DNA of 36,918 bases from NCBI GenBank assembly GCA_009785335.1, contig WQWM01000022.1:1-36918 (forward strand), written 5' to 3'. Below the pieces are notes generated by a model that saw only the letters and a program-made list of their open reading frames with translations, did not search any database and was not told where the DNA came from. Within the stretch, counting starts at the first letter, position 1, and each line of letters opens with the position of its first letter. A program made the position numbers and the translations under genes. The DNA comes from Oscillospiraceae bacterium. GTDB lineage: Bacteria; Bacillota; Clostridia; Oscillospirales; Acutalibacteraceae. Shown piece after piece: positions 1-5,981 of the stretch.

Positions 1-319
1 CATCAACCGCAAGTTGGTGTTCAAGGCCAACAACGCTGTTGCGCTCAGTTCGGTGCTCTATGCGCTTGAGGTGCTGACGGTGATTGTGGTGGGCTCGTGG
101 TTTGGCACGTGGTTCACCATGCGTTTGATTAATCGCGGGGCGTCAACTATGCTAACCACCTTGCTCCCCAAGCCGTTGCAGGTGGCGATCCCTATGACCT
201 GGTCGTACCCGCTAAACCGGTTGATTGTATTTACGCAGAAGAAGGAAAAAAAACATGATAACACCAACCCCGCAGACCACACCCACGCCTCCGCCACAGA
301 AAACACCTCGGCTGGATAA
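1..319 (+). CDS. GtrA-like membrane protein, C-terminal part (left edge)
   Basis: The reading frame is already open at base 2 and stops at 317-319, so the start lies outside the window. The visible part begins INRKLVFKANN, which resembles the LNRKFVF-type motif between the membrane helices of GtrA-like proteins, followed by two hydrophobic segments (roughly codons 16-35 and 45-62) and SYPLNRLIVF. The family consists of small four-helix membrane proteins linked to polyprenyl-phosphate sugar transfer or flipping during cell-envelope glycosylation. The last ~20 codons run over the start of the next gene in another frame and are polar and low in complexity, so the real fold probably ends near base 240. 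The next gene is a paralogue with the same motif order. Family call is fairly secure; substrate unknown. Confidence 0.6.
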   Translation, partial: INRKLVFKANNAVALSSVLYALEVLTVIVVGSWFGTWFTMRLINRGASTMLTTLLPKPLQVAIPMTWSYPLNRLIVFTQKKEKKHDNTNPADHTHASATENTSAG

Positions 320-854
320 CCACGCCTTTGCCCGCAACCACAAAGAGCTTTGGACGTTTTTGAAGGCGTTTGGCACAGGTTTGGTGGGTGCGCCATTTGA
401 GCTGGTGAGCTATTTGCTGCTGGGCAGCTGGCTGACGAACATGGGTGTTACATTTTTGCCGAATTTCTTTCTGTTTGACCTGATTTTGCGCAACGCAGAT
501 CAATCCACCACGCACACGCCCGCGGCACTGGTTTATGCGTTCATCATTTCCACGCTGATTGGCCAAGCCATCACGTTTGTGCTCAGCCGAAAATACGCCT
601 TTCGCGCCAACAACAACGTTGCACTGGCTACTTTCTTCACGCTGGTGCTGATTGTGGTGACGATCATCGCCAACGGCTTTGTAGGGCCAGCTATCGTGAT
701 GCTGGTGGGGCGCACCGGCTGGCGCGAGGGAAGCGTGCAGGCACTGAGCAAACTGCTGAGTATGCTGGTTTCTATGGCTTGGCGCTACCCCACGGCACGG
801 TTTGTGATACATCGGGTGGTGCGAGAAAATAACGAATTGACAATTGACAGTTGA
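255..854 (+). CDS. GtrA-like membrane protein (tandem paralogue)
   Basis: 199 residues from the ATG at 255, chosen because an AGAAGGA-type ribosome binding site sits just before it; an in-frame TTG at 225 lacks one. The N-terminus is a Thr/Pro-rich polar tail of ~20 residues, followed by about four hydrophobic helices. The motif LSRKYAFRANNN matches INRKLVFKANN of the preceding gene, and both end with a W-x-YP-x-x-R motif. This is the GtrA/DPMS-transmembrane pattern, probably acting on a lipid-linked sugar in the cytoplasmic membrane. It overlaps the preceding gene by 65 bp, so the two are co-transcribed and likely translationally coupled. The pair probably arose by duplication and may work as a heteromer; that is inference. 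Confidence 0.6.
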   Translation: MITPTPQTTPTPPPQKTPRLDNHAFARNHKELWTFLKAFGTGLVGAPFELVSYLLLGSWLTNMGVTFLPNFFLFDLILRNADQSTTHTPAALVYAFIISTLIGQAITFVLSRKYAFRANNNVALATFFTLVLIVVTIIANGFVGPAIVMLVGRTGWREGSVQALSKLLSMLVSMAWRYPTARFVIHRVVRENNELTIDS

Positions 855-1040
855 CAATTTACGAGACCACCCCGCCGTTGCGACGGCACCCCTCCACGGA
901 GGGGAATTGGGTGCTTAAGAGGATACTGATATCAACACTTGAAGAAGCAGGCCTTAGCTTCTTCCCCTGGAAGGAGCTCCCCGAGTCGCGAGGGGTGAGG
1001 AAGGCTCGCGGAGCGACAAATCCAACACACGAGGTTTAAT
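855..1040. repeat. Intergenic dispersed repeats
   Basis: No gene is supported here. Bases ~866-905 (CCACCCCGCCGTTGCGACGG, then CACCCCTCCACGGAGGGGAA) recur almost unchanged at 2152-2192 and in reverse complement at ~28477-28516. Bases ~960-1015 hold another GC-rich palindromic segment (CTCCCCGAGTCGCGAGGGG). A GAGG ribosome binding site precedes the ATG at 1041. A short reading frame (851-1039) is repeat-derived and not believed. Confidence 0.6.
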
Positions 1041-2123
1041 ATGCTATATCGTGACTACGGCAACACAGGAAAGATTTCCGCGCTGGGCTTTGGCTGCATG
1101 CGCCTGCCCATGATTGAACACAACGGCAGCAAAATCGTTGACGATGAGAAGGCCATACCCATGCTGCGCCGCGCGGTGGAGCTTGGTGTGAACTACTTTG
1201 ACACAGGCGAGTTTTACTGCGAAAAACAAAGCGAAGGCGCCGTGGGCCGCGCACTAAAACCCATGCGCAATGACGTGCTCATCTCTACCAAGCTGCCCAT
1301 GTGGGGGCTAAACAGCACCGGTGAATTCCGTCGTCAGCTGGAGCGCAGCTTGCGCGACCTGGACACCGACTACGTGGATTATTACCACTTTTGGGCACTT
1401 GATCGCGAAAAGTTGGACAAGATTTTTAAGTATAATCTGCTGGCTGAAGCCGAAAAAGCCAAAGCCGAGGGGCTGATTCGCCACGTGAGTTTTTCGTTTC
1501 ATGATGATCCCATTGTCATCAAAGAAATCATCGACCGCTGCGAAATCATGGAGACGATGCTGGTGCAATATAACCTCGTTGACCGAAGCTGCGAAGAGAT
1601 GATTGCCTATGCCGCAAGCAAGGGCGTTGGCGTGTGCGCCATGGGACCTGTGGGCGGCGGCAAACTGGCCGGCAACGGGCGCATTACCTATGACATCGCC
1701 ATGAAGTTTGTGCTGGGCAACCCCAACATCGCTTGCGCATTGGCGGGCATGGAAACCATGGAGATGCTGGAGCAAAACGCTGCCATCGCCGCTAACCCTG
1801 CACTCAGCGAGACCGAGTGGCAGCAAATTGGTGATAACCTTGAGCAGCTCAAGCGATTTAGCGATCTGCCTTGCACCAACTGCGGCTATTGCAAAGAATG
1901 CCCAGTGAACATAGACATCCCCAAAATTTTTGGCTGCTACACCAACCACGACGTTTACCAGTTGAGCGAACATGCGAAAAAGCAGTGGGTGGAGTATCGC
2001 ATCAAGGGCGGTGCGGCGCTGGAAGATTGCATTCACTGTGGGCTGTGCGAAGAAAAATGTCCGCAGAAAATTGCCGTGCGCGAGCAGCTTGAGCGGGTTG
2101 AGAGTGTACTTAACAATGCGTAA
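1041..2123 (+). CDS. Aldo/keto reductase with C-terminal 2x[4Fe-4S] domain
   Basis: 360 residues. Residues 1-265 form an aldo/keto reductase TIM barrel: GFGCMRLP near the start, the catalytic tetrad D54 and Y59 (FDTGEFY), K84 (STKLP) and H116 (YYHFWA). Residues ~270-345 carry two ferredoxin-like cysteine sets, C278-C281-C284-C287 and C330-C333-C336-C340, expected to bind two [4Fe-4S] clusters. This arrangement is common in anaerobic Firmicutes as a predicted oxidoreductase of the AKR family with a ferredoxin domain; the physiological substrate is generally unknown. Cytoplasmic. It stands alone, with repeats on both sides. The start at 1041 is supported by GAGG seven bases upstream. Function as an NAD(P)H- or ferredoxin-linked carbonyl reductase is inferred from family. 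Confidence 0.88.
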   Translation: MLYRDYGNTGKISALGFGCMRLPMIEHNGSKIVDDEKAIPMLRRAVELGVNYFDTGEFYCEKQSEGAVGRALKPMRNDVLISTKLPMWGLNSTGEFRRQLERSLRDLDTDYVDYYHFWALDREKLDKIFKYNLLAEAEKAKAEGLIRHVSFSFHDDPIVIKEIIDRCEIMETMLVQYNLVDRSCEEMIAYAASKGVGVCAMGPVGGGKLAGNGRITYDIAMKFVLGNPNIACALAGMETMEMLEQNAAIAANPALSETEWQQIGDNLEQLKRFSDLPCTNCGYCKECPVNIDIPKIFGCYTNHDVYQLSEHAKKQWVEYRIKGGAALEDCIHCGLCEEKCPQKIAVREQLERVESVLNNA

Positions 2124-2312
2124 TTTGTAATGCGTAATTACTGCGCGAAAACCACCCCGCCGTTGCGACGGCACCCCTCCACGGAGGGGAATAGGGCTTG
2201 CTTCTTTGACTATTCATTAAAAATCTCCCCGCGAAGCGGAATGGAAGTCAACGGCGCGCCAAAGGCACGCCCTACAGGAATACGGCCAAAGGTCGAAAAA
2301 CCCCCATAAAAA
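2124..2312. repeat. Intergenic repeat cluster
   Basis: No gene supported. It contains a second copy (2152-2192) of the CCACCCCGCCGTTGCGACGG repeat seen at ~866, a CGCGAAGCG motif near 2230, and a degenerate member of the GTAGGG palindrome family (GGCACGCCCTACAGGA near 2264). No promoter or riboswitch was recognised in front of the transporter gene. Confidence 0.5.
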
Positions 2313-2367
2313 TCCATCGCGAAGCGACTAAAGTTCTTTTGGTTACTTTTCTTTCAAGAAAAGTAAC
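2313..2367 (+). repeat. CGAAGCG-hairpin element, 5' of ECF gene
   Basis: Head motif CATCGCGAAGCGACTAAAG, then a T-rich link and a perfect 12-bp stem (GTTACTTTTCTT at 2342-2353, AAGAAAAGTAAC at 2356-2367) with a 2-nt loop. The hairpin ends 20 nt before the start codon at 2388, directly before an AGAAAGG ribosome binding site. Same architecture as the copies near 3540, 5917, 13990, 15840, 25020 and 27700. Confidence 0.8.
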
Positions 2368-2387
2368 ACAAGAAAGGTCAATCAGCC

Positions 2388-2912
2388 ATGAAAAAATCCA
2401 CCAAAACCATCACGTTCACAGCACTATTGCTTGCCTTGGGCATCGCCTTGCCGCATTTGGCGCATTCGTTGGGCGGGCAAACAGCAGGTGCCATGTGGCT
2501 GCCGATGCACTTGGTCGCGATACTCGCAGGCATGCTGCTGGGCCCACTTGTGGGGCTTGGCGTGGGTGCGGCGACTCCCCTGCTGCGGTTTTTCATTTTT
2601 GGCATGCCACCCATGCCGCTGCTGTGGTTCATGGTGCTTGAAGTTGCTGCCTATGGCTTGTTTGCAGGGCTTTGCCGCAAACAAACAAAGATGCCCGTGT
2701 GGGCATCGTTGTTGTTGTCGCAAGTGGCTGGCCGCGGCGTGCGCATGCTGAGCCTGTTTGTTGCCGCTCGGCTGCTAAACATGACCAACGTAGCCGCTGC
2801 CACCGCCGTCATTACTTCCGAGCTGATTACCGGGTTGCCGGGTATTGTGCTGCAATGGGCAGTGATTCCGCCTGTGACGCGTAGATTGTTACTTTTTTTG
2901 AAAAAAAAGTAA
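2388..2912 (+). CDS. ECF transporter S component
   Basis: 174 residues, almost entirely hydrophobic with about five or six membrane helices. The pattern AMWLPMHLVAILAGMLLGP, then GLGVGAATPLLRFFIFGMPP and an E-V-A-x-YG-L-F segment, is typical of the substrate-binding S subunit of energy-coupling-factor vitamin or micronutrient importers. Such S components work with a shared EcfA/EcfA'/EcfT module, not seen in this window. Substrate cannot be told from sequence, and no riboswitch precedes the gene. Oddity: the last residues LLLFLKKK and the stop codon are supplied by the palindrome at 2888-2913, so the repeat forms the 3' end of the gene. A second copy lies just before the start, so the gene is bracketed by inverted copies with the same GTTAC arms. 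Confidence 0.75.
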   Translation: MKKSTKTITFTALLLALGIALPHLAHSLGGQTAGAMWLPMHLVAILAGMLLGPLVGLGVGAATPLLRFFIFGMPPMPLLWFMVLEVAAYGLFAGLCRKQTKMPVWASLLLSQVAGRGVRMLSLFVAARLLNMTNVAAATAVITSELITGLPGIVLQWAVIPPVTRRLLLFLKKK

Positions 2913-2945
2913 CCCAAAAAACTTTTGACCGCTTCGCGGTGTCCT
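2888..2945 (-). repeat. CGAAGCG-hairpin element, 3' end of ECF gene
   Basis: Stem GTTACTTTTTTT (2888-2899) and AAAAAAAGTAAC (2902-2913), followed by CCCAAAAAACTTTTGACC and a GCTTCGCGG head: an inverted copy of the element at 2313. The TAA stop of the upstream gene lies inside the right arm. It may also terminate transcription, but it has no T-run after the stem on the plus strand. Confidence 0.75.
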
Positions 2946-2982
2946 ATGATACGTGCGTAAAATTCATAAGGAGTGGTAACGA

Positions 2983-3528
2983 ATGACAATCAATACTAAA
3001 CGATTATTGTTGCGCGACTTGTGTGAAGAAGATGCAGGCAGTGTATATACACTGTTCTCTAACAAAGACACAATGAGATATTTGGATTTGCCGCACCCAA
3101 GCATTGAGCATAGCCAAGCGTATGTTGCAGAACTTCTGACGAGATATTTAGAAACTCCGCGCAGATGTTATGAGATGGCAGTTATATTAACTGAAACAAA
3201 CACATTAATCGGAGTGGTTAATCTGGATATTGAACACCCCTATCTAAAAGACGCGCGAGCCTGCATTGATTACTATTTTTTGCCCGAATACTGGGGGATG
3301 GGCTATGCGACAGAAGCGGCAAAAGGGTTGATACAATTCGGCTTTGAAACACTTGAAGTAAATAAGATTGCAACTGGAACGTTGAAGTGTAACGTTGGCT
3401 CAGAAACTGTGATGAAAAAGTGTGGCATGACACAAGAAGCAGAATTTAAGCAGCATGCGCAATTTAACGGCGAGTGGGTAAATCGAATTGAGTATGCAAT
3501 ATTAAAGTGTGAATACTTCTCCGGATAA
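2983..3528 (+). CDS. GNAT acetyltransferase, RimJ/RimL type
   Basis: 181 residues. The start is preceded by AAGGAG. The N-terminus (INTKRLLLRDLCEEDAGSV) is the usual beta1-alpha1 opening of RimJ/RimL-like N-acetyltransferases; the acetyl-CoA pyrophosphate loop is W104-G-M-G-Y-A-T-E-A112, and the C-terminal N-V-x-S-x-x-V-M-x-K-C-G-M segment (137-149) is the usual signature. It probably transfers acetyl from acetyl-CoA to an amine on a protein N-terminus or small molecule in the cytoplasm; the substrate is not predictable. The codons are visibly more A/T-rich than those of neighbours (TTATTG, AGATAT, ATATTA), and this gene has no hairpin element at its start, which fits a more recent arrival. 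Confidence 0.85.
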   Translation: MTINTKRLLLRDLCEEDAGSVYTLFSNKDTMRYLDLPHPSIEHSQAYVAELLTRYLETPRRCYEMAVILTETNTLIGVVNLDIEHPYLKDARACIDYYFLPEYWGMGYATEAAKGLIQFGFETLEVNKIATGTLKCNVGSETVMKKCGMTQEAEFKQHAQFNGEWVNRIEYAILKCEYFSG

Positions 3529-3538
3529 TAAATATTCC

Positions 3539-3587
3539 ACCGCGAAGCGGCTAGGTTTTTTTGGTTCTTTTTTTGCAAAAAAAGAAC
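3539..3587 (+). repeat. CGAAGCG-hairpin element, 5' of ThiF-like gene
   Basis: Head CCGCGAAGCGGCTAGG, T-run, then stem GTTCTTTTTTT / AAAAAAAGAAC with a GC loop (3564-3587). It ends 13 nt before the start codon at 3601 and directly precedes AAGAAAGG. Confidence 0.8.
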
Positions 3588-3600
3588 AAGAAAGGTCACG

Positions 3601-4323
3601 ATGAACGAACGTTATGCAAGACAATTGCTGTTAGATGAAATCGGTGAAACTGGCCAAGCCAAGCTCGCCGCCGGGCGCGTGCTGCTGATTGGCGCAGGCG
3701 GCTTGGGCAGCCCTGCTGCGCTGTATCTTGCGGCGGCGGGCATGGGCACCATTGCCCTAGCCGACAGCGATGTGGTGGAGCTGAGCAACCTCAACCGGCA
3801 AATTGCGCACAGCACCAGCCGCATTAACACGCCCAAAGTGGACTCTGCCGCAGGCATGTTGCGTGACCTGAATCCCGAGGTGCAGGTCATCACGCACCAC
3901 ATGCGTGTGACGCAAGAGAACATCGCCGCGCTGATTGCAGACTATGATTTTGTGCTGGATTGCAGCGATAATTTCGCCACGAAGTTTTTGATTAATGATG
4001 CTTGTGTGGCAAGCCAAAAGCCGTTTTGCCATGCGGGTGTGATGGGTTTTTCATCGCAATTGATGACTTGGTTGCCCGGTTGCACGTGCTTTCGGTGTAT
4101 ATTTCGTCAACCGCCGTCGGGCCCGCAAAACAAAGCCGTGCTTGGTGTGGCTGCCGGTCTTGCGGGCACATTGCAAGCAATGGAAGCCATCAAATTTATC
4201 ACCGGCACTGGTGAATTGCTCACCAACACGCTGCTGACCATTGATGCGCTTACGGGTGAGTTTCACCGGGTGGCACTGCCGAGAAATGCATCGTGTGTGG
4301 CGTGCGAAAAGGAGATTTTATGA
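3601..4323 (+). CDS. ThiF/MoeB/HesA-family E1-like enzyme
   Basis: 240 residues, the normal length for MoeB/ThiF. Seen: nucleotide-binding loop G31-AGGLG-S37, the acidic strand DSDVVELSNLNRQ (56-67), D120-C-S-D-N124, and two zinc-type CxxC pairs (C163/C166 and C232/C235). The family adenylates the C-terminal glycine of a ubiquitin-like sulfur carrier (ThiS, MoaD) for thiamin or molybdopterin synthesis. Oddity: in the region that usually reads C-x-x-A-G-V-L before the QA-M-E-A-I-K helix, this protein reads GPQNKAVLG (174-182), so the usual cysteine is absent. No carrier or thiamin/molybdenum gene is nearby. It overlaps the following lipoprotein gene at ATGA, so the two are coupled. Target pathway is undetermined. 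Confidence 0.85.
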   Translation: MNERYARQLLLDEIGETGQAKLAAGRVLLIGAGGLGSPAALYLAAAGMGTIALADSDVVELSNLNRQIAHSTSRINTPKVDSAAGMLRDLNPEVQVITHHMRVTQENIAALIADYDFVLDCSDNFATKFLINDACVASQKPFCHAGVMGFSSQLMTWLPGCTCFRCIFRQPPSGPQNKAVLGVAAGLAGTLQAMEAIKFITGTGELLTNTLLTIDALTGEFHRVALPRNASCVACEKEIL

Positions 4324-5033
4324 TGAAAGTTGTGCTCATTCTTATCGCATTGATTTTGCTGCTGGCCGCCTGCGGCATTGCCGAAGGCACCATAGATGAG
4401 GCGAATGGCACTACCGCGGTCGAAGCTATTATCATAACCGAAGTTATTACCGAATACACAACCACCCAACCTCCGTTTGATCCAAATGACTTGATGCGTG
4501 AAATTGCGCTTTGCGAAGCCAACACGGTGTTTGAGCGCACAACTTGCCCGTTCGCTCTTTCGCGCGAAGTTTGGCTGCGCAACGAACTAACCGGCGCAGA
4601 AGAACTGTTGCTTGGCGCCGAAGAAATTCATACGACCTTCAATGATGCGCCTTATTCTTATTTTCGTTACGCTGCATTGCGCTATCGCATCAACGAACGA
4701 TTTTTTGTCTATTCTCGTTTCGTTCCCGAGTCTTGCTACAACACAAACATCCGATTTTTTGATGTGCAGCAACGGCGAAGCATCCACATTCAACTGCCGG
4801 ACTATGGATACCATTCGATATTAATGCGTGTTGAAGACGACCGCATATATTTTGCCAACGGCTTGATTTACGGCAGCTGGCCGGATGAGGATGAGTTTTT
4901 CCTGCATGCCTTGGATATTTCTGTGTTAGAAAGCGGCCAATCGCCTCTTGTTTTGCAACCCATTGGCATGATTTCGCGTGAAGAAGTCTATGCCTATTAT
5001 CACGCCTTGGTCGACTTTCACGTGCCCCGCTAA
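4320..5033 (+). CDS. Predicted lipoprotein of unknown function
   Basis: 237 residues from the ATG at 4320 (or 236 from the adjacent ATG at 4323), with AAGGAG at about 4308-4313. The N-terminus MKVVLILIALILLLAACG is a clear type II signal peptide with lipobox LAAC, so the mature protein should be anchored on the outer face of the membrane. A Thr-rich linker (residues ~30-55) follows, then a domain rich in Tyr, Phe and acidic residues. I do not recognise the fold. The start overlaps the stop of the E1-like gene (ATGATGA), indicating translational coupling, though a shared function is not obvious. Confidence 0.75.
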   Translation: MMKVVLILIALILLLAACGIAEGTIDEANGTTAVEAIIITEVITEYTTTQPPFDPNDLMREIALCEANTVFERTTCPFALSREVWLRNELTGAEELLLGAEEIHTTFNDAPYSYFRYAALRYRINERFFVYSRFVPESCYNTNIRFFDVQQRRSIHIQLPDYGYHSILMRVEDDRIYFANGLIYGSWPDEDEFFLHALDISVLESGQSPLVLQPIGMISREEVYAYYHALVDFHVPR

Positions 5034-5063
5034 CTATACTCACTATTCACTAAGGAGAATCTT

Positions 5064-5798
5064 ATGAAACTTGGCGTACAACTTTACACCCTGCGTGACC
5101 AAATGAATGCAGACCCCGCAGCGACCCTTGCCCGCGTGGCTGAAATCGGCTACAAGCACGTGCAGATGTCTGGCTTTAGCTATGACGCAAGTGAGATAAA
5201 ATCGCATTGCGATAGCCTTGGCCTGCAAATTCAGCTCACACACACCCCGCCCGAGCGTATTCTAAATGGTACGCAGGCGGTGATTGCCGAACACAACATC
5301 ATGAATTGCCCCTATGTTGGTTTAGGCGGCATGCCTGGTGAGTATCGCTGTGCGGGCGGTGCGAAGCAATTCATCAAAGATTTTACCCCTGCGATGCAGG
5401 CCTTTGCTGATGCGGGCTTGAAATTTCAATATCACAACCACTCGTTTGAGTTCCAGCCGTTTGATGGCGTGACCATGTTTGATGACCTGATCAACCACAG
5501 CGACCCCGCCCTGCTGGGTTTCACCCTTGATACCTACTGGGTGCAGCATGGCGGATTGGACGTGGTGCAGTGCATTCGCAACATGCGCGGCCGCATTGAC
5601 GTGTGCCACCTGAAAGACATGACCATTGCAGACAACCAGCAGCGTTATGCACCTGTGGGGCACGGCAACATGAATTGGCCGCCTATTCTTGCGGCGTTTG
5701 AGGAAATTGGCACGCAGTTTGCTTTTGTTGAACAGGATGACTGTTACGGCGAGGAGCCCCTTAATGAACTGGCGAAAAGTTTTTCGTTTTTAAAATAA
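5064..5798 (+). CDS. Sugar phosphate isomerase/epimerase (xylose isomerase-like TIM barrel)
   Basis: 244 residues, preceded by AAGGAG. The start KLGVQLYTLRDQM and the motifs YHNHSFEF (123-130, with E129), FTLDTYWVQHGG (153-164, D156), H182-LKD and FVEQDD (221-226, E223) are the standard metal-binding residues of the xylose isomerase-like (AP endonuclease 2) barrel. Proteins of this type isomerise or epimerise sugars, inositols or related hydroxy-ketones using a divalent metal. It is shorter than many members but has all expected strands. It sits upstream of an alpha-mannosidase, so a role in processing glycan-derived sugars is plausible but not shown. Confidence 0.85.
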   Translation: MKLGVQLYTLRDQMNADPAATLARVAEIGYKHVQMSGFSYDASEIKSHCDSLGLQIQLTHTPPERILNGTQAVIAEHNIMNCPYVGLGGMPGEYRCAGGAKQFIKDFTPAMQAFADAGLKFQYHNHSFEFQPFDGVTMFDDLINHSDPALLGFTLDTYWVQHGGLDVVQCIRNMRGRIDVCHLKDMTIADNQQRYAPVGHGNMNWPPILAAFEEIGTQFAFVEQDDCYGEEPLNELAKSFSFLK

Positions 5799-5807
5799 TT
5801 CACAGCG

Positions 5808-5965
5808 AAGTGCTAGGTTTTTTGGTTCAAACAACCCCCACCTGCACGCCTGCGACGTGCTTTCCTCCCCCAAGGGGGAGGCTTTGGCAACACCTTAACG
5901 TATTCATAAAAATCCCCCGCGAAGCGGCTAAAGTTTTTTGTGCACCTCTTTTTCAAAAAAGGTGC
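5808..5965 (+). repeat. Repeat pair and hairpin element 5' of GH38 gene
   Basis: Bases ~5827-5902 are a near-complementary copy of ~13846-13912 (shared words include CTCCCCC, GACGTGC and ACCCCCACCTGCACG). Bases 5917-5965 are a CGAAGCG-hairpin element with head CCCGCGAAGCGGCTAAAG and stem GCACC...GGTGC (5942-5965), ending 16 nt before the start codon at 5982. No gene is supported between 5799 and 5981. Confidence 0.7.
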
Positions 5966-5981
5966 GAGAAAGGAGCCCCTC

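Noticed and set aside
851..1039. Small gene of 62 codons
   Set aside because: It overlaps dispersed repeats, has no ribosome binding site and no family resemblance.
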